64,000 bases of DNA from contig CM060171.1 of assembly GCA_030549775.1 (NCBI GenBank), positions 144,542,859 to 144,606,858 on the forward strand, written 5' to 3'. Origin of the DNA: Tamarix chinensis (Eukaryota > Streptophyta > Magnoliopsida > Caryophyllales > Tamaricaceae). The notes beneath the pieces are model-generated. The model saw nothing but the letters and a program-made list of their open reading frames with translations, made no database searches and was not told the origin of the DNA. Each line of letters opens with the position of its first letter. Position 1 is the first letter of the stretch. This document shows positions 56,661-64,000 of the stretch, one piece after another. Position numbers and translations under genes: made by a program.

Positions 56661-58459
56661 GGAACAAGGTCTGAAACACTTAAAAGTACCGAGAGAGAGA
56701 GACCATATTCAGTCTTTCGGTATATATATATATTTTTAATAATTTATGTCATTTTTAAAAAATTAATAAATATAGTATTAATTTTTTTACACTATTTATT
56801 AAAATATAGTAAAATATTGAATACATATATTAAAAAAATAAAAAAGATGAAAGTAAAAAAAATATTTTTAAAGTAACTTTATAAAATGACTTCCGACACG
56901 ATAGCATAGTTGTTATTTAGATAAAGTATATTTACTGTGTAGAAAATATTTGACAATAGAATACCAAAACTATGCCTATGATTTCAGTTAAAATAAATTA
57001 TCTTTTCTCTCGTTTATTCGTTCGATTATACTCACCTTTCATGCTCTCTCTTTACTTCAAATTCCGTATTCTTTTCTTACTCAGCTTCATTCAGCTTCTG
57101 ATGCCGCGGATTACAAGGTATAAGTTAGCTCACATATTTTTATTTGCTAGCTTTGGCAACTTCTACCAGTGGCGGTGGGGATGTTTGATAATTTCTGCTA
57201 GTGGGGGTGTGGAGATTCATCAACTTCTATTGGTGGACCTCTATGTTTTGATGGATCTGTGGTTGTTTTCCCAGATTTGCTTGTTTTCAAACATATTTTT
57301 CATGAAAAATGGTTGTTTGGGGTTGGGAGTTTCAGAATTTTTTGCTTGTGGGGGAGAGGTAAGGGCTTCAAAGGAAACTGCCGATGGGGAGTAAGGGCTT
57401 TGGCGAAAACGACTGGTGGGGGTGAGATTTTTGGTAGAAACGATCTTAGGTAGAGGTAAGATCTTAGGTAGAAATGTTATGCTACTGGTGGGTGGTTAAT
57501 TAAGTGTATTTATTAAGATTTTTGTAAGATCATTTATATTTTTTAATTTATATTTTTTAGTTTATTATATTGTACTATTTTTTATAGTTTATTGTACTGT
57601 TAATGTATTTTGACTCTATAAATGTTCGGTTATTATTTTAATTAATATAAATAGATGATTAGTTTATGAGATTATATAACTATAAAGTTGTTAGTCGAGA
57701 TAAGTGGTTAATTAGGTGTTTTATAGATACTTTTTTCTTTATATAGTTTATTAGGCTTATTAAGATTTGTGTAGGATTATTTTTGTAACTATGGTTATTT
57801 ATAATTTTTATTGAGTTTGTTATATTATACTATTTTTGATAGTTTATTGTATATAACTTTGAGTAGCAATTAGTGCTAATATATACCGACTATATTAATG
57901 CTTAGTTGTCATTTTAATTGATATAAATAGAGGATCTTTTTATAAGATTATATAACTTTTCTTAAATATTAGAATAGTTTTCAACACGCTTATAAAATAA
58001 ATTAAATGTTGCTGTAAAAATTTGTGTAAAATGTAATAGATCAATAACATTTTTAGTTATAAAGTTGGTTGTATATATCTCTTTAGCTATCATAATATAG
58101 GTTAATGCCATAATATCTAAGGATTATATTACTCTGACATATGTGTTTACTTTTTGTTTCTATCATGACTGTTTACTTGTCATTCATGTACTTCATTTTA
58201 ATTGAAATAGTTTTGTTATTAAAATTTAGACGAGTCTCAAACAAAACATAGTACTGGATAGGATAGATGGTCATCATGCTATTGTTTCTTCACAACGTAA
58301 CAGAAATGTTACACAACAACCTGCTCTAATGTCTCTATTGATAAGTCTTGAAAAAAATCTTACCCAAGGACTATGACGAGGTGAAAAAGCTGCTCAATAA
58401 GAATCGAAAGAAGTTATAGAACAATAAGAATATGAATAGGATCCTTAATAACCAAGGTT
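56661..58459. other. AT-rich DNA with a TGG-rich repeat patch
   Basis: No gene recognised. At about 57155-57500, words like GGCAACTTCTACCAGTGGCGG, TTTCTGCTAGTGGGGGTG and AAACGACTGGTGGGGGTGAG recur every 25-60 bp, a decayed minisatellite with core CTRSYGGTGGGG. The frame at 56972-57394 crosses it and has no domain. Confidence 0.5.
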
Positions 58460-58725
58460 AAGTTGTTAGACTCTTACCATTCCAACATTTATAGACTATG
58501 CAAATCGCCTATCATTAATGGCCGATGTAGGAAATTTAGGGTACAGAGGCTTTCCACTATTTACGGAATATATATTTTTTCTTACATCACCGGCATCGAC
58601 TCACATGGGTGTATTATTATCCTCAGCCCACACAACCATTGTGGGTGGTTCTAAATTATCAATGGATTTTCTAGCATCCTTAACTCATATGATTGATCAT
58701 CCATGCTCCTCGACATATATACGTC

Positions 58726-58760
<35 letters not shown>

Positions 58761-58800
58761 AGGGATGACAGTGATGCTAGTGAAGATTAAAGAGGTATAC
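58460..58800 (+). pseudogene. Fragment with Asp-repeat tail, unassigned
   Basis: An open frame from 58518 to 58790 (90 codons) ends in eleven Asp codons encoded by a (GAT)n microsatellite (58729-58760), then R-D-D-S-D-A-S-E-D. Acidic tails of this type occur at the C-terminus of some MAIN-like or transposon-borne PMD proteins, and a PMD lies 200 bp downstream. The body has no motif I can name. It could be the tail of a second, otherwise lost copy. Confidence 0.3.
58727..58760 (+). repeat. (GAT)n microsatellite
   Basis: Eleven GAT units inside the open frame at 58518-58790. Confidence 0.97.
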
Positions 58801-58959
58801 AACTTAAAGATAAATGGTACTTGCTTGGGCCATGTTCTGAATGTCCAATGATCCCAGGTTTGATCCCAACTTTGGCGGCCACCCTACTTTAGGTTTATGG
58901 TTTAGGAAGGTAAGTTTATCACATTTATACCCCTATTTTTTTTTGTAAACTATTAATCA

Positions 58960-60127
58960 ACGGATGATCACTCTCATACTTGAAATTGGATTATCACACC
59001 TTCTAACATGCACATTTGAGTACGCCAACGTGCCTCTTATATAAGCCTTTATAGAGAGATGACAATCGGAGACTAAAAACTTTCATATGCCATGGGGGTT
59101 AGATGACAATCACCTATTTAGAAATACATTGTATACTAGGGCTATGATTTTATGGTGATCTATTACATTTAGAGATGAAAAATGACATATGTGGCCATCT
59201 TATTAGTGTATTGAGGTGCTTTGTTTGGTATGGAATAGGAGCTAGTAAATGAGGTGAATCAAAAGGGCAGACTTCCATTTAAATTGCTTCAAGATGTATG
59301 GCAATCATATTGGTTAGGGGATGGAGAAAAATCGATTAGGTACGTATTACGGTTGATCGGTCTATCATTATTTGTGGATAAGTCAGTTGATAAAGTCAAT
59401 ATGTATTATCATCTTTTTCTCCAGGATCATATTCATGTTGAAGGTTATGCATCGGGTGTGACCACACTTGTTTTTCTATATAGACAACCTTGTATGGCAT
59501 TTAAAGTTGGCACTGCTCAAATGTCCGGACATGTCACTTTATTATAAGTAATTTTATAACCAAAATATATATAGTATATACTTAGATTCATTAGTTATAA
59601 TTCTAATAAATGAATATTTTAACCAACTTGGTTGTACGAATATTTTTCAAGGCTTGGAGTAGAATGATCAGATTATGATCTCGACCAACCCCGTTGTATG
59701 AGGTGATTTTGTGGACATAAATTTGATAATAAATTGGAGATGTTCAAGTACTTTTAGGCTAAGACTGATTGTATGCCTACATCAAAGGTATGATCAAATT
59801 ATCATACTAATACTATATTTATTATAGTGTTATTCATATTTAGATTAATTTCATTGTGACAAATCATTTGGGATCCATACAGAGTAGTTGATCCATCTAG
59901 GCACTGTCCTATGGCATTATTTTATTATTTTTTACACTGTTTCGAGAAAATAGAACCATAGATGCCAGATCAAGTGACGCACTAGTTTGGATATGCGCAA
60001 GTGATCCCTAAAGAGCCTATCAAGCTAACTAGGAGCACGTACAAAGGTACTAACCATAAGAAACACAAAGTTCATTACACACACATTCTTAGCCAACAGT
60101 TCTTGAGGCGTAAATACATGCTAGGAC
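58960..60127 (+). pseudogene. Plant mobile domain (MAIN-like) pseudogene
   Basis: The N-terminal PMD signature at about 59055-59095 reads R-x-Q-S-E-T-K-N-F-H-M-P-W-G, with TGA where the conserved Trp should be. The best-preserved part is open from 59254 to 59547: I-R-Y-V-L-R-L-I-G-L-S-L-F-V-D-K-S, then Y-A-S-G-V-T-T-L-V-F-L-Y-R-Q and S-G-H-V-T-L-L. It is followed immediately by GTAATTTT at the same place as the intron donor of the minus-strand PMD copy. A second-exon remnant reads W-D-P-Y (about 59870) and F-G-Y-A-Q-V-I-P (about 59985-60008), the usual end of the domain. Stops and a damaged first third make it a pseudogene. The family acts in nuclear gene and transposon silencing. Confidence 0.72.
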
Positions 60128-60850
60128 CAAATGTTTTTGGACCATAGATTTTTAAAATAGAAGGAAGCGCACGTAAAATATTAACAGATACAAGATGTGC
60201 AAATAGATGCTCGCTTATTAAATTTGATTCCGATTCACTACGATGTCACTAAAGATAATATTTTTCAACTAGCATACTCATAACATAATGTAACATTGTA
60301 TGATCATCTATTTTTTTAGACCTAAGCTTTTGTTGAGCATTATGAATATGCCTTCTCATAATTACATTACCTTCAAACTATTTATAAAAAATCGGTATGA
60401 TTTTTCACAACTTCACGTTAGTTGTGATAAGTTCATCAACAAATTTGACTTCATTTTTAATCAACATACCCAGAAAATATGTCATTGTTCATAATTTGCC
60501 AATACATGATTATGTGTTTCGTTTCTAACTATCACTTGCCATCCTCCATTATTTTTTCCAACTCCAACAATCAGAAATGGACAATCAATATTCTTAGAAC
60601 TTGTATTATGTGCAATTTCACTATCCATAGGTCTATTGCACATATATGTTCCACCTCTTGCACATCTTATAGAGATTTTTCTTGCTCCTATAATATTTCA
60701 TTTTCTAGGACCTTTTTATGATCAAAATCATCCTATAACTTATATCCATTTGTTTAACCCATGCTACAAGTTTTTCACGATAAGAGAATATTTGATTTGT
60801 CATATAAAAATCTCTAATAGTATTGGGTTCTAAAACATATATTTATACAT
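60128..60850 (-). pseudogene. FAR1/MULE transposase, N-terminal fragment
   Basis: Read downward from about 60840: an R-C-A-R-G-G-T-Y segment, then the FAR1-type zinc-binding block with C-P-F, G-G-W-Q-V-I-V-R-N-E-T-H-N-H-V (about 60590-60510), H-I-H-N-A-Q-Q-K-L-R (about 60340) and F-A-H-L-V-S-V-N-I-L-R-A-L-P (about 60190-60150), the strand before the first catalytic Asp. The sequence stops matching near 60128, so the DDE core and everything after is missing. Frame changes and stops are present. It is the same family as the transposase at 13692-15310, which lacks a clear FAR1 block, so the two fragments complement each other. Confidence 0.68.
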
Positions 60851-62877
60851 TCCATATCCTATAAAAAGAGTTGAGCATAATAATATGATAAGGAGAATTA
60901 TTTGTTTCATCTAACCAAATCTATTAACACAATTTACAATAATAATAATAACAACTTATTTTACCTCTTTATCCAAGTTATAATTAATGTTTGAAAAATT
61001 CTTTTGCATTTTTCTCTATGTATCCATAGCTTGTTGGGATTCTAAATCTATCACTATAGTTTGTTGATAAACTCGAATACTTTCAATATTTTAATCTTCT
61101 ATTACCCTCATTTACTTGTTCTTTGGCGTGATTTATTTATATTTTAGTCTAGTTCAACTCCTTGGTTTGTGTTACTAGTCTTTTTATGCGTCATGTAGGA
61201 AATTCTAGAGCTAAGTGAGGAGTTAGAGCAAAGAGAGAGTTAAGAGAAGCATGGGAAGAGGCTACACGATCTCCTAGTATCTAACAACATAGGAGTGTTG
61301 AAGTACAGAAGATAAAATTATGAACATAAAGTTTTTGGAGCCTACATTGTCTGTCGGTGTTGATCAACACTGACATGTAGGCTTTCTGTGTGATTACTCA
61401 ATCTCTAACCTCGATAAGACTAGATCGTGTTTACGCACAGCCAATACGGCTAGGTTGTGTTGTGTGTCCGTTTTCATTTTTTCCATCCAATATAAATGAG
61501 ACAAGTGGCTACATTAATGGGGGTCTTTTGAGACCTTATAGAGAACGACCTAAAGGATGTTTCTGGAGGCTAGAGTTGATAGTTTTGGCTCTCTCTTTTA
61601 TCTTGATCCTAAATAATTTTTAATTTTGAAGCTTTGTAATTGTTTGGATTCGGCAATCGACTCTTTATATCATCAACACATTGGTCCTATCTTTTAATCT
61701 ATTACTCTATTTATTTCATCCATATCTAATTTCACTAATATGTCTATTGATTTAGCCATGAGTGAGTAGATTCATTCTCTAGGATTTGGTCTAGTCTAAA
61801 TTGTTGATTAATGATAAATTAGTTTAATTTTTCGTTTCAATTACTTGAATTATTGATTTCAATTGTTAAGTTTTAAGTTTATGTTTGAATTGCTTGATCA
61901 CCAATTTGACTAAATATAAGTTTTAATCAAAGAACTGAAAGGTGAAGATTAATAACTATAAATTTAACAATTGAACGGGAGAATCAAACCATAAATGTAC
62001 GCTAAAATCTCTTAGGAATTTTACCGATTTAGCATAAAACATAATGGATTTAATTCGATTTAATACCATGAAAATAAGTTATTAATCAGGATTAGGTACG
62101 CCTTTTAGATCTTCAAAGCTGCTATTAATTAGTTTAGACTATTTTACCCTCTCGAATTTAAGTAATTGTTTGGAAATTAAATTGATTATTCATTAATAAC
62201 TGATTTATGATGAAAATCCAATCCTAGGTTTTTAATTAGATTTTTCTTACTACTGTTAGCATTACTAATTAATTTTATTCTATTGGTTATTTTTCACTCT
62301 CTGAATTTGATTAATCTAAATAGCTAAAATAGTAAAGATTCAATACTCGATAACGAAGTCTCTATGGGGTACGATCTTGACATACTATACTGCATCCATG
62401 CGCTTGTGGATTTAGCCCATAATTTGTCAATATTCTGAATCAATTCTCGTAGTTTATCGGAGTTCTACGCTCATCGTAGTTTGTCGGGGCTCCAAACTTG
62501 TCGTAACTTGAAGAACTTCTAAATTTATTTTGAATTTTGAGTTTGTTTTTAAAAAAATTAAAAACATTGTTAGACGACTAAGAAATAAAATTATTTTTTT
62601 AAAATTTAAATTGAAACATATTTGTTGATGTCTTTACAACTAAAATTAATAATGAAAGAAATTTAAATAAAACTTCAAATCTTACGAAAAATAGAACAAT
62701 ATATTTTTTTTAATAAAATATTTATATATTTTATTTTTATATATCCATATTCTTTCAATTTATTTGTAGTGAAATTTAAATATTTCTAAGATATAAAATC
62801 ATTATCGAAAAAGTGTGTGCTTACTCATACTCATTAAATATAATAGGATAAGAAAAAAGGTGCGCTCATGGAGGGCC
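60851..62877. other. AT-rich DNA, no gene recognised
   Basis: Contains a hairpin at 61339-61383. The sequence around 61380-61640 is less AT-rich, with one 77-codon frame of no known family. The word GAAGTCTCTATGGGGTACGA at 62355-62374 resembles sequence near LTR ends of some gypsy elements, but nothing else supports an element here. Confidence 0.45.
61339..61383. other. Hairpin (inverted repeat)
   Basis: AGCCTACA pairs with TGTAGGCT, and TCGGTGTTGA pairs with TCAACACTGA with one G-T type mismatch. A few unpaired bases lie on the left arm. Total span 45 bp. Confidence 0.8.
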
Positions 62878-63435
62878 GAAGAATGACATATTGTGTTGGG
62901 GGGCTGGGAACGACAATATGCCGGTATTGGGTTGGGGTTGGGAACGGCATAAATAGGACTGTAAATGAGTCGAACTGAGTCGAAATATTCCTAGGCTTGG
63001 GCTTGACTCGTTTAACTAAACGAACCTAAAATAATGTTTGAGTTCGGCTCGTTTAACTAAATAAGTCACCCGAACCGAGCTTTTAACGAGCTGAGCCGAG
63101 CCGAACCGAGCTCACGAACCAAAACCAAAAAATGAACCGAACCGAATTTTTTCGAGTTCGGACTCGGCTGGTTTAATAAACGAGCTTAAAAGTGAGGTTC
63201 GAGTTCGGTTCATTTAACTAAACAAACGAATTAAATTAAACTTTTAACGAGCTGAGCCAAATACCATTTAGAGCCCTAGGCACAAGTGCTGAGCATGAGG
63301 AACTGCAGAATGTGTTGGTACTGGGGACGGGGATCAGCACAATGTGTAGGTTAGGGGGATGGGGGAACCGCAAAATGGGTAAGTTAGGGGGCGGGGGAAC
63401 CGCACAATATGCCGGTATTGGGGAGCAAGGGGAAA
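62878..63435 (+). repeat. G-rich 32-bp minisatellite, interrupted by a MITE
   Basis: Unit AACCGCACAATATGCCGGTA + TTGGGGNNGGGG. Unit starts at 62881, 62909, 62943, then after the MITE 63301, 63333, 63366 and 63398 (spacing 31-34 bp). Each unit carries one to three runs of four or more G on the plus strand. Confidence 0.88.
62954..63278. mobile_element. hAT-type MITE, 325 bp, with 8-bp target duplication
   Basis: Ends TAGGACTGTAAATG (62954-62967) and CATTTAGAGCCCTA (63265-63278) are inverted with 12 of 14 matches. Flanks GGCATAAA (62946-62953) and GGCACAAG (63279-63286) agree at six of eight, both differences being transitions. The inside is packed with GAGCTGAGCCGAGC / GTTTAACTAAACGA words, the hallmark of a widespread plant MITE type that starts T/CAGGGCTGTAAA. 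It has no coding capacity and would rely on a hAT transposase in trans. Confidence 0.88.
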
Positions 63436-63719
63436 ATATTTTTCGACTAAAAATTTATTTTTTAAAGAACAAAATCCATACGGTAATTATAAACTGAAAG
63501 AGCAGAGGCAACGATGAAGAACAAGAAATGGTAGAAAGGGACGGAAGATCGACATGATCAAACTAAACATTATTTAATTACACACGAATTAACTAAGGGA
63601 AAATAAAATAGGAGTCGACCATATATAGCCGGTCAGCTGGCTTGCAGTTGCGAGTAAGACGGACAAGGATCTCGTTCGCTCGCTCGCTCGCAGGATCGAT
63701 CGATCTTAATTTTGATTAT
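63436..63719. other. Downstream region of the sulfotransferase gene
   Basis: Includes a (CGCT)n run (63677-63690) and a GATCGATCGATC run (63694-63705) within 45 bp of the stop codon, probably in the 3' UTR. I do not see a clear plant polyadenylation signal on the minus strand. Confidence 0.5.
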
Positions 63720-64000
63720 TTAATCAGATTTAACTTGTTCGAACGTTAGACCAGAGCTCCTGAACTTATCATTCATCAGCTTATCCAATCGGTCGACCAT
63801 GTCCGGGGTGAGATAATTAGCCCAGTCCCCAACCTCCCCCTTCCTGAAAAGGTACTTGTTTTCAGAAAACAACAAGAATTTCCCCTTTTGGTTCACCTCC
63901 AGCTCCTTCATATTGTCAAGGCTACACAGCCTAACGATGTCATCGACAAGACCCTGTTTCTCTTCTTCAGGAGAGAAGGGACACCCCAAGAACTCACCCA
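63720..64000 (-). CDS. Cytosolic sulfotransferase, C-terminal part (gene runs off the window)
   Basis: An open frame without a start extends from the window edge to a TAA at 63720-63722, about 93 codons. It reads E-F-L-G-C-P-F-S, then E-E-E-K-Q-G and a V-N-x-x-G segment. The P-loop-like end block F-R-K-G-E-V-G-D-W-A-N-Y-L-T-P-D-M of PAPS-dependent sulfotransferases (region IV) follows, and then a short tail. Plant SOT proteins are about 320-350 residues and usually intronless, so roughly the last quarter is visible. The family moves a sulfate group from PAPS to small acceptors such as flavonols, hormones or desulfo-glucosinolates in the cytosol; the acceptor cannot be told from this end. The conserved Arg, Lys, Gly and Trp of the PAPS motif are all present and there is no stop or shift, so I take it as a working gene. 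Confidence 0.9.
   Translation of the reverse strand, partial: GEFLGCPFSPEEEKQGLVDDIVRLCSLDNMKELEVNQKGKFLLFSENKYLFRKGEVGDWANYLTPDMVDRLDKLMNDKFRSSGLTFEQVKSD

Noticed and set aside
58518..58790. Functional acidic protein with an Asp repeat
   Set aside because: No recognisable domain; the acidic run is a (GAT)n microsatellite. Kept only as a low-confidence fragment.
1..64000. tRNA, rRNA or snRNA genes
   Set aside because: I scanned for B-box-like GGTTCRANNCC and obvious rRNA words; hits such as about 6722 and 28805 lie in LTR DNA and do not fold into a cloverleaf by eye. A covariance search was not possible.

Overview
The window reads as repeat-dominated nuclear DNA of a large-genome flowering plant. 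The evidence is plant-type retroelements, degenerate CCCTAAA telomere-type arrays, plant-only protein families (plant mobile domain, FAR1-type Mutator transposase, plant sulfotransferase) and GT-AG intron signals. I cannot name the species. Only one coding sequence looks intact: the C-terminal end of a cytosolic sulfotransferase, running off the right edge on the minus strand (63720-64000). Everything else recognisable is a decayed mobile element or a broken gene, and most long open frames are low-complexity artefacts of pyrimidine-rich long terminal repeats (LTRs).

Layout. 1-8291: the 3' half of a chromovirus-type Ty3/gypsy element. Its pol keeps one reading frame for about 3.3 kb but carries about 34 stops. 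It ends in a polypurine tract and a very long 3' LTR. 8292-8581: the start of an opposite-strand LTR of the same type. 9990-15310: a minus-strand Mutator-like gene (transposase, SWIM-like finger, linker, OTU protease), split by a 2.7-kb LINE with 11-bp target duplications. 15370-18300: AT-rich DNA with microsatellites, a dyad cluster and an ~85-bp tandem repeat. 19225-23450 and 24206-26540: two decayed Ty1/copia elements. 28711-32225: a minus-strand giant LTR. 33087-39143: a second one, with a plus-strand giant LTR nested inside (about 34010-37184). 40360-42660: a minus-strand plant-mobile-domain (PMD) pseudogene split by a hAT-like insert. 43406-46877: a plus-strand giant LTR. 48599-56634: a region bracketed by imperfect inverted ends next to (TA)n. 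It carries two CCCTAAA-type arrays and is interrupted by a 5.1-kb solo LTR (49164-54276). 58460-60850: a second PMD pseudogene (plus) abutting a Mutator transposase fragment (minus). 62878-63435: a G-rich minisatellite split by a hAT-type MITE with 8-bp target duplications.

Two themes tie the window together. The first is one family of LTRs 3-5 kb long (ends TGTAAYACCCC ... GGGTGTTACA), present in both orientations, nested and solo. The family is consistent with the Tekay/Del lineage of the gypsy pol at the left edge. One member has expanded a single GGGTATTTTGGTAA-like motif of its relatives into an array of about 1.1 kb. The second is repeated association of PMD and FAR1/OTU-type Mutator sequences, which suggests that both PMD loci travelled with, or into, Mutator-type elements. 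All identifications come from reading motifs by eye; no database search was run.
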